A stretch of 64,000 nt of DNA, from the NCBI GenBank assembly GCA_038503035.1, contig JAVSML010000027.1:2040461-2104460 (forward strand). Reading direction: 5' to 3'. Source of the DNA: Crocodylus rhombifer. Taxonomy: Eukaryota; Chordata; Crocodylia; Crocodylidae. Shown here piece by piece: positions 34,291 to 44,634 of the stretch; positions within the stretch are counted from its first letter, which is position 1, and every line of letters starts with the position of its first letter. Below the pieces are notes generated by a model. That model saw only the letters and a list, made by a program, of their open reading frames with translations. It did not search any database and was not told where the DNA came from. Made by a program: the position numbers and the translations under genes.

Positions 34291-35599
34291 GCATCTGTCT
34301 TTAAAAATAAAGTCCAGCATTTCAAAGCAATGCACAGAGATTTAGTTTGCACTGGTCCTAAGGAGAAGAATATAGGATATATATTCACAGGACCAATAGT
34401 TAAAATCCCTTGCATCACGTTGAAAATGTGTCCTTAAATGGCAAAATTGATGATTTTTAGCATTTTAAGTCAACAGGGATTCAATTAAGGGGGTAAGGGA
34501 GCAAAGAGAAAAGAGCAGGATTTGTCCCATAATATGGAAATGTTCTTTAACAAGATCCTACACAAAGTCACACAATGTTCTGAAACCTCTTAATACCATG
34601 ACACCACAACATGAATTAAGAACAGAGTAGCAAGCAGCTTTAACTCTGACTTCCTTGGTATTTATAGGTTTAAGTTAGATTCTGGCTGTTGTTTTAATTG
34701 CATATTTAGGTTTAGTTACTGAGTGGCACTGAAATAAATAGCTGAGAGAGATGAACCCTGAAGAATAGGAACAATGAAAAATTCGGTGTGGACTCAAAAT
34801 AATAAGAACAGAAAAGCTTAATAAAATTGCAGTTTGTTTTCTATATGATTATGATACAAGGAAAATGAAAATGTAATTGTTTGCCACTTGGAGAGAACTT
34901 ATTAATAATTATTACTGAATAATTACTCATTATTATTATTCAGACTAGTTAAACAACACACCTTTTTTCCTCTCCTGTCAGGTCAGTGGCTGGGGATACT
35001 ATCTCGTCACTGAGAATAAACAATTAGCTTGATGATTTAGGAGCTGCTGCTGCTGCTGCTGAGACTTTTAAATGATAGATTTCAGTTGCTGTTGCAAAAT
35101 CTCATTTCTTCTGACAATGATGTGATTATTGCTGTCATATGTACATGCTGTATTGCCGTGCTAAGCAATGTATATCCTATATTCTACTATTTGCATTTCT
35201 CATTTCACAGTGCTACACAATTTGGACATTCACTTTAAAAATAAAGTAAATGTATTTATCATACTTTAGATGTCACTGTGGTTTAAGGATCATGACAGGA
35301 CAAATCAAATAGGTAGAGGTCACTGACTGGCATTAGCTCTTAATGTGCCATCTAAGAGAGGTCACAGCATTACCTTCAATGGAAACCACACTGCTGATAT
35401 TGATTATATAGTTCAAGACTTTAGAGAGTTTTTCAATGCAAACTGCAACCCTAACTGCTTTCCAGAATTTTAAATAATACTATTGTGGAGATGAATGATA
35501 GCAGGAGGAAAAGTCAAATTCAGAGACGTAGTCAAGGAGCTGCGATCTGAAATGAGATAAAGAGTTGAGAAGGCAAATAAGTACAGCAAGACAAAGTCC
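34291..35599. other. AT-rich stretch, nothing recognised
   Basis: Only a short CTG run (35043-35061) stands out. Confidence 0.5.
35043..35061 (+). repeat. Short (CTG)n microsatellite
   Basis: Six CTG units in 'gagctgctgctgctgctgctgag'. Confidence 0.8.
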
Positions 35600-35765
35600 A
35601 TGGAGTAGGAACCTGACAAAAAGTGTTTTGCATTCAAAAGCTTGTCTAACTCTATCCTAACTATGCAGTTGGTCCACTAAAAGATCTCACCCTAAAAATC
35701 TTTGCCTCTCACGTAATTCCTGGATCACTGTGGCTGCATCACTATCACTACCATACAATAGGAAC
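35600..35765 (+). mobile_element. Penelope-like element 3' end fragment
   Basis: 'ttcaaaagcttgtctaactctatcc', 'atgcagttggtccactaaaagatctcacc' and 'aaatctttgcctc' match the 3' terminal sequence seen at 40780-40900 (minus) and 53448-53575 (plus). Only the terminal region remains. Confidence 0.65.
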
Positions 35766-36532
35766 TATAGAGAAGAAGGCTCTCCCAACACTAGTACCAA
35801 TCTTCAGGGACAGAGTGCAGGTGAATAGCATGAAGGTGTGACAAGGTTGGTGAGGTAACTGGAGAAACAAGAGAGAGGAGCTTGAGTCACTTTCCACCAG
35901 CATGCAGCTTCCAATGGAAATGTATCTTCCTGTATTGATGAAACAGCCACCCAAACTTTTCACTCACGTGGAAACTGATGCCCACAAATTGGCCATTTGA
36001 TTGTGAAACAGCACCAATCCAGGTCTTGTATGTCCACACTCAGCATCTCTGGAGTCTCTGCCAGACCTTTAAGCCTTCCTTCCCAGAAGAGGGCTTTGGT
36101 GCTACCATCTGCTCATCTCTGCAATGGATTCTACTGAAGCTGCTGTTGCAGAGCTGCAAATTGCACCCCAGGTGCTCAAAAGCTCCTTTGAACTAGGCTC
36201 TGAAGCGGCTAGGGAGCCAGTGTAGCTGTTTGAGAAAGGCAGAAGATGCAATTGTACTTCCCATTTGCATGTAAAAATGTAGCCAGCATCATTCTGACTA
36301 TGGTGGCTTTGTAGTGCAATTTTTCATTGTATATCAATGAAAAATCTCTGACAAAATGTGACCTATAGGGCATGCCAGCTGTCCTACGCCCATTCCTCTT
36401 GCATAGCTGTTTGTGTAGTCAGAAGGTGTTGAACTAAATGATTCTTTCACAGTTTGTAAACAAGAGAGAACAACACACTTCTTTGTTATAATTCTGCTCA
36501 TGAACAAAAACTTTGCATGTGTTTTTAATGTG
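35766..36532. other. Stretch without recognised features
   Basis: 'aagcggctagggagccagtgtagctg' near 36200 may be old LINE 3' sequence; not assignable. Confidence 0.35.
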
Positions 36533-36770
36533 TTAAAGATTCAGGATCTGGGATAATAAAAAACTGGAGCCTGGCTGGCCAGAGCCACGCTGCAATGGCT
36601 GCAACCTTGTGAGGCTCCCAGAACCCCAGGTAAGGCTGTTGGGGCCAGCACAGTTGCTGGCCTCAGCCTCCCCTACCCCACCTGGGGTGACCTGCCATGC
36701 ACCCGAGTGCGCGTGGCACAAGCATTCCCTGGAGACAAGTAGCAATGGCACAACGCATGCCCCATGAGTT
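36533..36770 (-). repeat. GC-rich dispersed repeat, opposite copy of 24270-24570
   Basis: The reverse complement carries 'cctggggttctggg', 'accccaggtggggtaggggaggctgaggccagcaac' and 'tgtgccattgctacttgtctcc', paralleling the plus-strand copy at 24270-24570. It ends where the twin-primed LINE begins. Confidence 0.55.
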
Positions 36771-38247
36771 TATACATAACACACAGTAGTGAGATAGGTT
36801 GATAGCTCCTTGGATCTGGTGGTGGTTTATTGGGTTTCAAGATAGCAATTATGTAGCAATTATAGCAGGATAGCAGCTTTTCTCCAGATTTTTGGAAGTC
36901 TGTTACTTTTTAGACATTTACACGTGAATTTCTGAAGCCATTTTTTCAACGTGGTTCAGAGCTTGATAACGAATTCTTGAAATATCTTATCTGATCCAGC
37001 AATCTTGCCAGTCTTGATTGCTTTAATAGCTGTGTCAAATGGATTGCCACAGACGGGGGTGGTTAAATTAAGGTTGGCACAGGGTGATTTAAGTTGTACA
37101 TGAGTCAGGTATCTAATCATTTCTGTGCGTTGCTTGCTTTGGTTACCATACTTGTTGTTGCACAGTATTTTTGCAATTGAGTTTGTCATTTTTTGGTTCC
37201 TTTGCCTGAAAAGTGGTTAATGGTATGCCATGCTTGTGTGGGCCATATCCAATCCTATGGTAGTAAGCCATCTCTCCTTTTTTATATTGTTCAGTGTCGT
37301 AACCAGCTGTTCTGTAGTTCTTTTTATGGTTGCAGGGTCATTGCATTGCTTGATGATGTTAAAGAGCTGTTCACACTGCTTATTCCAGCATGGTACATAA
37401 TGCCTTGTATAGCCTCTAGGTACACAGTCTGGCTATTTCAAATAGGTGATTTGTAAATGTATTGCAATCAGTGTTGGTTTCTGATGGATCCTCTAACTGA
37501 TTTTCTCTCTTGTTGGTCAGCCTTTGGTATTTCTGCCAATCTGCCTTCTGAAAGTTGTGTCTTGGAGCTGGCCTGGATGGTGGGAGCTGAAAAATCATAT
37601 TGTCAATGCTAATGAGTGAAGGTCTGTGCTAAGATGATGGAAACTGGGTTTATCTGAATGTTCCCACTTCCAGAGCAGAAATGACGTGGCACCTTCAGGT
37701 CATATGTGAGGGTTATATCATTTAGGCTTGCCCAGAGGCAAAGATTGTCTCTGTTGTTACTGTTAGCAGAGTATATCCAATCTTGATGCTAACAGTTGAA
37801 GTGACCTGCATATAAGGTTCTCTGGTTGTAAATAGGCAGGCATGTGATTGACAACATGGCAAAGGGTGGCTTGTATACATTGATGATGATTATGATGTCA
37901 TTGACTTGGAGAGTGCTTTATTCTGTTGCACTCTGGGAGAGGTTATGTTCCTTGGTACCGTATGGCAGGTTATTTCTGATGAAGGTAGCAAGGCCAAGGA
38001 TTCTGCTGGCTATGGAGTCTGCAAGGCTGTAGCCTGAAAGCTTCATCTTCTGCTTCTCCTCTATATGTGTTTCTTGTAGAAGAATGGCCTGTGGTTTCAT
38101 TTCCCTGGTGATGCATTCCAGCACTGATTGCTTGAGCAAGGTATAGCCTTTAATGTCAAGTTGAAGAACAGTCAAGCTTGCCCCTTGTAGAAAAGAGAGG
38201 TTGCTCTGGATCCTCCTGTAGTTAGTATATCCAAATTTGAAAGACAC
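36771..38247 (-). pseudogene. LINE, inverted 5' part: AP endonuclease to RT fingers
   Basis: Minus strand. 37918-38247 encodes an AP-like endonuclease N-terminal part: 'TVLQLDIKGYTLLKQSVLE' (N-x-G motif altered to D-I-K-G), then 'AILLQETHIEEKQ' (the QETH metal-binding motif) and 'GYSLADSI'. Farther 3' come a linker and, at 36956-37189, the pre-RT 'AIKTGKIAGSDKIFQEF', and at 36780-36870 'ILKPNKP' and 'RSYQPISLL', the RT fingers. The order endonuclease to RT runs toward decreasing coordinates. It abuts the plus-strand remainder of the same element at 38248. Jockey-superfamily-like; clade not determined. Confidence 0.7.
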
Positions 38248-39445
38248 TGTATGGCATCAAGGCCTCAAATATAAACTGCACTCTATAATAACTGATCGCA
38301 AGCTATGTGCTTTTATCATGAACATAATCTCCAGCAGATCATTCAAACTCAGTACCAAACAAGAAGAAAAAAGCATAGTATGAAATCTGAAGAATAGAGG
38401 CCCCCAGGGGTCAGTGCTAGCATTAATACTTTTCAGCGTATATACCTCAGACTTCCTGCATACAACATCTAGCAATACAACATTTAAGTGATGGATGATG
38501 TCACCATAGTAGCCCAAGGAATAGACATGACAGAACTGGAAAAGACACAAAGTACTGACATGGAACTCATTGATGACTGTCTCTACAAGTGGCACTTACA
38601 GCTGAACATAATAAATCAGCATAATCATTTTTCCACCTGAACAATTGTTGAGCCAAGAGGATGCAGAATATCAGAGTAGGCAACCACATTCTTTCCCATG
38701 AGTATGGGGTACCAACTTCAAAGTGCTCAGAACCAATGCAAATGCAATGGTACATGCCCCAGCAGAATATTGTGCTCTTATGTGATCTAGAAGTTGTCAC
38801 ACTAAAAAGGTTGATGTTTTACTTAACCATGCGCCGAGACTCATAACAGGCTGCACAACCTACAGAGACACAAATGTACTCCCTGTACTCTTGGGCATTA
38901 GACCAAGTGATATAAGAAGACAGGCCTTAATATCACTACTGGCAATATAGGCAAGAGATGATGAAAATCATCTGCTCCATTAACTGTTAACTGAAGATGA
39001 GAACAGATGGAGGATTCAGAGGCTCAGAGGTCATAAATTGTTTGTACAAGAAGCCCACAAGCTCCTTGAAGAGACTGGGGATACTGAACCACACCTATGG
39101 ACAGCAGTGGAGATGGCCGACCACTGGGAAAGGTCAGATCTATTACTACACCATTTTATACCAACACCAAATGAGTCCTCCATCAGGTACAACCTTGACA
39201 GAGAAGTGTAAGTCAAGCTGAACAGACTGAGAACTGGGTATAGACGCTTCAAAACAACACTTTATAAGATGAACATCTTGGGCAGCCCCCTGTGTGAATG
39301 CAGTATCCAGCAAACCTCACAACACTTAATTGAAAACTGCCATCTTTACAAATGCCCAGATGGTGTAGATAGAATCTGGACATTGAGCAAAATTACCAGA
39401 CAGTGGCTCATATATTTGGAAATTGATATCTGAAGCCATACAAAA
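38248..39445 (+). pseudogene. LINE, 3' part in opposite orientation: RT palm to C-terminus
   Basis: Plus strand. 'RGPQGSVLALILFSVYTSDF' (G-PQGSVL-P-LF motif) at about 38398-38460 is followed by 'VMDDVTIVAQG' (YADD region, two Asp kept) near 38490. The C-terminal region follows: 'LITGCTTYRDTNVLPVLLGI' at about 38840 and 'LNRLRTGYRRF' near 39215. The Cys/His segment is 'PLCECSIQQTSQHLIENC' near 39285. The last motif is typical of the LINE C-terminal zinc-finger-like end. Stops and shifts throughout. It starts close to where the inverted 5' part ends in element terms. Confidence 0.7.
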
Positions 39446-39934
39446 GAGATGGCACTTTCAAAAAAAACTGCATAACTTTGCATGTTACTTTTAAGGAAGA
39501 GCTGTTAAGGTTTAAATGGTCTAGAAAAAAATGCACAGTGAAGAGGCTGCCTGTTTCAATTCTGATTTATGTATTCTGAATGTGCAATCACACAAATACA
39601 GGGTTAAGGATTTGGTTATTCAGCATTACATGTTATGGCCATTCAAAATATCCTAAGAGCCAACTATAGTGCTGCTTAGATCATAAATGATAATTCAGTG
39701 GGCTAAGCTTATTAGTTTTGTTTGAAACAGCAAACACTGAGGACATAGTCTTCTGTTCTGATGGGGTATCTTATCCAAAATTTCCCAATGAAGTTAGGGG
39801 AAAATACACAGTTTTATTCATGTTTAAAAAATTCTCATAGTATTTATTTGAGAATCAGTAGTGTCCCCTGCTTTGGAGAAGTGGCTTGAAATGTATGAAT
39901 TCAAGCAAATGGCTGGCTTAACTAAAATAAAGAT
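39446..39934. other. Flank without recognised features
   Basis: May include the LINE 3' UTR up to about 39480. Confidence 0.35.
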
Positions 39935-40190
39935 AGGATGTGTCTACACATTCATTAATGCAGCTTTGCTACTGAGCATTAAGTATAGTACCTCTAATAT
40001 GAGGTACTAGATAAAGGTGCAGTAGCTGAATTAATGTGCAACAGCAAAGGTGAACTTTTTTATGATGCTTAATGCACAGTAGACTAATTCTACAGTGTGT
40101 AAGCACATTAGCATGTTTTTTGCGGTGACATGCTAATGTGCAGTAGAACAGCCCACTGCACATTAAGGTGTCTGATGTAGATGCACCCAC
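39935..40190. mobile_element. MITE with TCTACA-type terminal inverted repeats
   Basis: Left 'taggatgtgtctacacattc'; right 'gatgtagatgcacccac', reverse complement 'gtgggtgcatctacatc'. The interior contains several 'ttaatgtgca' / 'tgcacattaa' inverted words. 256 bp, non-coding. The flanks show no clear target duplication. Best-defined member of this family in the window. Confidence 0.6.
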
Positions 40191-40499
40191 TGAAATGCAA
40201 GAGATGTCTAGGAGTGTGTGCCTGTGTGTGTGCTTGTGTTGGCAGTTTAAAGTGGGTGTGGAAGGGAGGAGCCTGCTGAGAAGACTGTTACTGGCAGCGA
40301 GGGTATGGAGGAATATTGGGACTGGCTAGGCAAGAAAACTGGGACTGAAATGAATAGATGGAAAGAAGCAAAAGGGGATGGGACAGGTATGTAGTATGGA
40401 AGGAAATAATTAGGCATAAGAAAAGCAGAGGCAGAAGAGTCCATACTCAAAAGATCACTCCTGAAACTGAATCCAGGAGTCTGGCCAGAAAAAAATCTG

Positions 40500-40775
40500 T
40501 GAAACCCAATGGCGAAGCATATGCTTTATCTTTCACTATGCTACTGGATTGTTAATTCAAGTGACAAATGTCTGTCTGGTGTATCTAAATGTTTTAAGCT
40601 GGCTGACCCATTTGGATGTCAACATTATGTCGCAATAGTGTTAGAGTGGGCCTGTTTGTCACACATTGGACTCCTCAGCCACTCAAGAAGCTGTGGTGGT
40701 ACCTGGTAACCCACCAAAGGTACAGTCTCCACAGTTTTCTGAGACTGTTGGCTGCCAATGAATGAATAAAAAGTG
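40500..40775 (+). mobile_element. Possible LINE 3' end fragment
   Basis: Plus frame 'CLSHIGLLSHSRSC' near 40650-40690 resembles the C-terminal 'C..RIGL.SH.R.H' finger of some vertebrate LINEs, followed by a 'tgaatgaataaaa' terminus at 40758-40771. Short, so assignment is tentative. Confidence 0.35.
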
Positions 40776-40779
40776 TTAG

Positions 40780-41206
40780 AGTGAAGTTATAGCCATGATG
40801 GTCCTGGAATTATGCGATAGGCAAGACATTTTTATTGGACCAACTGCACGGTTGGCATAAAGTTAGACAAGCTTTTGAATGAAAGACATTTTTTATCAGG
40901 TCTGAGGAGGGAAACAAGCACAGCAGTTGTTAGGAAGAGTGGGTAGATCTGTGAAATTGGAGGGGAAGAAATTCCCAGGGGAAGCAGACAAATAATCAGT
41001 GAAAGAAAAGGAGCTTGATTACTGAGAGATCAAGACCTATCAAAAGGGAGGAAGGTACTTCTCACCTGTAGTGTATAGGAAGAATTTCAGGAATCACTAT
41101 AATCAGTAGATTATAGTGTGTTATAAAATCAATACCGGTGTTAAGTCGTTGTTCCCTAGTGTCTAGCCAACTTATTATTCCCAAGCCTGCCTTTTAAAGG
41201 TGTTTG
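40780..41206 (-). mobile_element. Penelope-like element, 3' UTR and end
   Basis: Read on the minus strand, the 3' end is 'ttcaaaagcttgtctaac', 'ccgtgcagttggtccaataaaaatgtcttgcc', at 40790-40880. The stretch up to 41206 is 3' sequence between this end and the GIY-YIG part at 41606-41916. The two were separated by a hAT insertion. Confidence 0.65.
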
Positions 41207-41214
41207 GTAGATTT
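41207..41214. repeat. Target site duplication of hAT (left, GTAGATTT)
   Basis: Exact 8-mer repeated at 41598-41605. Confidence 0.9.
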
Positions 41215-41597
41215 TAGGGGTGTTCAAAGCAGGCAGTACTCGATTTGGATTTGGATTTGGCCTGATTCGGGGACAGTGATTCGATTTGCTGATTTGGATC
41301 ACTGTCCCAATACTATTCTGATTCACAGAATCAGTGATTCAGCCATAGACACAACTTTATATATTTTTTCTACGTACCTCAAGGTACCTCAAGGTACATA
41401 GAAAAAACATATAAAGCTGTATTTATGACCGAATAGTTGAATCTCTCTGAATCTCTCCAAATCAATTCGGAAGCTTCCGATTTGATTTGGAGAGATTAAT
41501 GGGTCTCCTGATTTGATTTGGATTCAGAGATTTGGCCACTGGATTGGGCTGGATCTCCTCCAAATTGAATCAGCAACCGAAGCTTCACGCACCCCAA
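41215..41597. mobile_element. Non-autonomous hAT transposon, 383 bp, inside Penelope
   Basis: Ends 'taggggtgttcaaagc' and 'gcttcacgcaccccaa' (reverse complement 'ttggggtgcgtgaagc'), with a perfect 8-bp duplication GTAGATTT. The interior is rich in 'gatttggatttgg' and 'gattcagagattt' words, with a 'tacctcaaggtacctcaaggtac' palindromic centre. The same family occurs at 49621-49893 and 50620-51217. Confidence 0.9.
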
Positions 41598-41605
41598 GTA
41601 GATTT
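41598..41605. repeat. Target site duplication of hAT (right, GTAGATTT)
   Basis: Exact copy of 41207-41214. Confidence 0.9.
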
Positions 41606-41916
41606 CCCTTAAGCATAAGGATAGTGAGGTCAGAAAGGGAGTGGCTGTTCTACTGATACATGTGTGTCTCCTTTATATTTTTTTCTGTGAGAGTTCATTC
41701 TAGTGTGTAGTTGCTGTTTAGTTTCACCATGTAATAACCCTGAGGATAGTTGGTACATTTGATCAGACATATCATGTTTTTGGAAAGGCATGTATAGGGC
41801 CCATGGATTCTGATGGCTTCATTGTGGGAGGTGTTGACTGTAGTAGCAGTAGAGATGTGTTGACAGGTTAAGCATCTATTAAGTCAAAGCTGTGTTTCAT
41901 TTGATATTTATTGAAC
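41606..41916 (-). pseudogene. Penelope-like element, GIY-YIG linker and endonuclease region
   Basis: Minus strand. Cys-rich 'CLTCQHISTATTVNTSHNEA' leads into 'MICLIKCTNYPQGYYMVK', the counterpart of YLIQC..CP.G.YIGET in Penelope GIY-YIG domains. Similar at nucleotide level to 16286-16640. Sequence further 5' of this element (its RT) lies at 52693-53425, on the far side of the gypsy insertion. Decayed by stops; the catalytic motif is not intact. Confidence 0.65.
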
Positions 41917-41921
41917 AGTGG
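41917..41921. repeat. Probable gypsy target site duplication (left, AGTGG)
   Basis: AGTGG just before the 5' LTR; the same 5-mer follows the 3' LTR's terminal CA at 52693-52697. 5 bp is the usual size for Ty3/gypsy. Confidence 0.6.
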
Positions 41922-42486
41922 GGAGTTTGCTTCTGGTGAGAAGCAGGGGCAGACTGGCTCAGACCCTGAAGAGAGAAGGAGCCCTGCAAAGAGAAGTGCC
42001 CAAAACAAGGAGCTCAAGAAGAATCTCACAAGGAGGTCAGTTATGCATTTATGTTTTTGTTTTGAGTTTGTCTTCACCACGAGGCGTGGGAGTAGCTGAA
42101 GGGGAGACCACAGTGGAGGTCTAGGGAGGTACCACATACTGATATTAGTAGGCAGAGCCCCCAGGAGATTGTTTCCAAAGGGTCAAGCCCCAAGAGGACT
42201 GGTTTAGAGGGTGAGAGAGCCCAGTGGACTATTGCAGAAGTCAAGCAAGCCCAGTGAACTGTTACAGAGGGTGAGAGAGAGCCCCAGTGAATCATGTAGA
42301 GTGGAGCACAGTACCTAAGGTTGCACCCTGATTCTTTGAAGTCAGCATCCAAACATATATAAAAATATCACCAGGCATGGCAGGTGAGAGTGAGGAAGGT
42401 GTCTGCTGGGGAAGCCCAAATTACTTAAACAGGTCTCAGTGGGCCACTGGGGGGTGGAAAGTGAAGCTGAGAAACAGGCATGTTAC
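41922..42486 (+). mobile_element. Gypsy 5' LTR
   Basis: About 565 bp, aligned along its length with 52150-52692. Shared landmarks: 'cagactggctcag' / 'caaactggcccag', 'cctgaag', 'gagtagctgaaggggag' / 'gagtggctgaaggggag', the 30-bp tandem block, 'atgtagagtggagca', 'ggcatggcaggtgagagtgagg', 'cttaaacaggtctcag'. It ends at 'catgttaca'. The first bases are GG and not TG, so the start is mutated or slightly misplaced. Confidence 0.75.
42151..42302 (+). repeat. 30-bp tandem array in the 5' LTR
   Basis: Five diverged units with a 30-bp period, each containing a version of 'gcccagtggactattgcagag'. The 3' LTR holds the matching five units at 52368-52515. Confidence 0.8.
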
Positions 42487-42799
42487 AGTGGTACATCTGT
42501 CAGGAAGCAGCGTACATAGTTAGGGAAAGAATTCCATTTCTGTTTGGACCAGAATCTGAAGGCAGTGGAGCCGAGGCAGAACAGATTCAGTAGTTCTTTG
42601 CTTGCCAGAAAGAAGTTCAGAAATGCCAGAATATGTTGCTGCAAATAGTGAAGGGGCAGCAGAAGCAAGTGAACAAATGCTGAGACAACAAATACAACCG
42701 GTGGCAGAACAAAAAAAACATTATTTGCCCAACAATAGGTGCTATTTTGGTGGTTTGTCCTCTCAGGTTTAAAGCTGCAGGAAGCTAGGGAGAAGTTAG
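42487..42799 (+). other. Gypsy leader and Gag N-terminus
   Basis: Follows the LTR with 'gtggtacatctgtcagg' where a primer binding site is expected; no tRNA match could be confirmed. From about 42600 the text is rich in 'cag'/'caa' and reads as a decayed Gln-rich Gag N-terminal region. Confidence 0.4.
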
Positions 42800-42999
42800 G
42801 GATGAATTTCAGTGGTTTCACACTGGAAAAAAATGATGCTAGATGATGACCCAGAAGCCTTCTTTGAGCCCTTTGAAAAGGCAGCAGAAGCAGCAGGGTG
42901 GGATGAAGACACATGGGCAATATATCTAGGAACCTCACTGACTGGGGAAACCAAAGCACTTTATTGTGCGCTACTGAGAAAGGAGGCTCAGGATCATGA
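42800..42999 (+). pseudogene. Gypsy Gag, SCAN-like capsid part 1
   Basis: Plus frame to 43003 reads 'DDDPEAFFEPFEKAAEAAGW' then 'YLGTSLTGETKALYCAL'. This is the N-terminal helix region shared by Gmr1-like Gag and SCAN domains (…DDPEAFL.tFErvA.aagWp..qWa..L...LtGkA..a...L). Gag would assemble the element's particles. The sequence is cut after 'EAQDHD' by an 8-bp-duplicating hAT and resumes at 43772 with 'TLKEAMLK'. Confidence 0.8.
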
Positions 43000-43000
43000 T
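42993..43000. repeat. Target site duplication of hAT in Gag (left, ATCATGAT)
   Basis: Exact palindromic 8-mer, repeated at 43764-43771. Confidence 0.9.
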
Positions 43001-43763
43001 TAGGGTCTGGTTTAAATTGCAGGCCCAGCTTTCTAATATTGTTGCCTGATCATGGTGGAGGCAGCCATTTTTGTGCCCCAACCATGGTGCCCCCCCATTC
43101 CTCCTGATTGGCTGAGAGGGCAGGTTTAGAGCCAGGTTCAATTGCAACAGTAGAGGACTTGCTTCCAAGGCCTCTGACTGAAAAGTCCTCACTGCAAGAA
43201 GCAGGAATAGCAGCAAAAGCTTAGCAGGTCAGGGAAGAAGAAAGGAGTCTTAAAAGTGATGGGGAGAGGAGAAATCTTGGGGTTGGGTAGGGGAGGGACT
43301 GTTTGCTCCTCCAGATGGGAAAACTGGGGTGCTGGGAGCTGGGGGTGGAGGGAGAGAACACACATGTGGAGGAGCAAACAGCCCCTCTCCTACCCGATGG
43401 CAGGAACATCTGCCAAGGCAGACACCAAGCATCCCCACTGTCCCATGCACATGTTGCTCCTCCCAGAGGAGCAAACAACCTCTCCCCTACCCATCCCCAA
43501 GCTTTCTCCTTCCTCTGACCCTTTTGGAACCCTTCCTCCTCCTCCTGGGCTGCTAGGCTTTTGCTACTGGCTAAGAAAAGCTTCCTCAGCCTGCAGCAGC
43601 AATTTTGTTGCAATAAAATGATATGATATGGATGCTTGCTGGGGAACTCCCCAGCAGTTGGCTGTATTATGGCATTTCATTGCAAATCACATTTTTTTAT
43701 GAAAATCAATTAATTTTGTGATTTTCACAAAAATTGCAAAATTGTGATTTAAGCAAGGCCCTC
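43001..43763. mobile_element. Non-autonomous hAT transposon, 763 bp, in Gag
   Basis: Starts 'tagggtctggtttaaattgca' and ends 'tgtgatttaagcaaggccctc' (reverse complement 'gagggccttgcttaaatcaca'), with a perfect 8-bp duplication. No transposase. The interior holds inverted words: 'gactgtttgctcctcc' (43307-43315 area) against 'ggaggagcaaacag' (about 43369), and again 'gttgctcctcccagaggagcaaacaac' (43453-43480). Short frames across it are chance. Confidence 0.9.
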
Positions 43764-43771
43764 ATCATGAT
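43764..43771. repeat. Target site duplication of hAT in Gag (right, ATCATGAT)
   Basis: Exact copy of 42993-43000. Confidence 0.9.
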
Positions 43772-44270
43772 ACATTGAAGGAAGCCATGCTAAAGTGACT
43801 AGCAATTTTGGAGGCACACTGTTAGAATCAATTAAAAACAAAAGAGGCTCAGGGGCCACTATGAGTCAGACAGTTGGAGCAAGTTCTCTGAGATGTGGCA
43901 TCCAAGTGGCTTTGTCCCAAAAAGAGGATGGAAGAAGAGATAATAGAACAGATTATATTGGAACAATATGTCTGGGATCTGTTGGGAGACATCCAAGAAT
44001 GGGTAAAGTGGCACAACTCAACACCCTTGATAAGGCCATAATATTGGCTGAAGACTTCACAGCAGCAGAGGCGGAAGTGAAGAAGGAACAGGAAATGGGG
44101 GTAAGGAGCAGAGAAAGAGCTCTAAAAAGAGTAGATCCTATAACAGCAAGAATTGGTGGTAGGGGGGCGCAGAGACATGTGACTTCACTCCTCAGAAGAA
44201 TAGAAGGAAGGTGACTTAGCTGTGGAAAAAGAGGTCATACAGCAAAATATTGCTCTGAGGAAAGAAGAGA
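43772..44270 (+). pseudogene. Gypsy Gag, SCAN-like capsid part 2 and zinc knuckle
   Basis: Around 43910-44060, two adjacent frames together cover the SCAN C-terminal half: 'EEEIIEQIILEQYVWDLLGD' and 'IQEWVKWHNSTP', then after a one-base shift 'DKAIILAEDFTAAE'. This matches the SCAN pattern (eivE.ivlEqfl.iLP.e.q.WV..h.P....eAv.laEd). At about 44219-44262, 'SCGKRGHTAKYCSE' is a CCHC knuckle whose first Cys is lost. Stops elsewhere. Confidence 0.8.
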
Positions 44271-44337
44271 TAGTACACCTATACCAGAAAGGTATTCCCA
44301 AGAGAAGGGAAGGAGGATAGAAACAGGAGAGGAAACG

Positions 44338-44345
44338 ATAAGGGT
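44338..44345. repeat. Probable MITE target duplication (left, ATAAGGGT)
   Basis: Matches GTAAGGGT at 44562-44569 in 7 of 8 positions. Confidence 0.55.
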
Positions 44346-44561
44346 ATAGGTGCCGACTTTGTTTTTTTCCAGTGGGTGCTTTTTTTGGGCGGGGGGGGAG
44401 GAGGGAAGGGGGGTTCCTGTGCTGAGCCCTGCACATGCCCAGAAGATGCAGCACATTGTGTCAACCCAGCTCACCCAATGTGGCTCATGGGTGCTGAGCA
44501 CCCATTAGTTTTTTCAGTTCATGCCTGGGCCCCAGAATGGCCACAGAGTTGGCACCTATGG
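44346..44561. mobile_element. hAT-like MITE with AGGTGCC termini
   Basis: Left 'ataggtgccgactttg', right 'agagttggcacctatgg' (reverse complement 'ccataggtgccaactct'). The interior has a G-rich run and 'ctcatgggtgctgagcacccat', a near-palindrome. Related to 48769-49176. Inserted between Gag and protease of the gypsy element. Confidence 0.7.
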
Positions 44562-44634
44562 GTAAGGGTTAAGGATTGTAGTTATGGAGAAGTTGAAAAT
44601 GAAGTACTGGACTGAGAGTACGAGAGAACTACAT

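Noticed and set aside
42151..42302. CRISPR-like array
   Set aside because: Period of 30 bp without unique spacers, and duplicated in both LTRs; it is an LTR minisatellite.
43221..43621. Overlapping frames of 120-130 residues on both strands
   Set aside because: All lie inside the 763-bp hAT MITE bounded by exact duplications; they are incidental to its inverted repeats.
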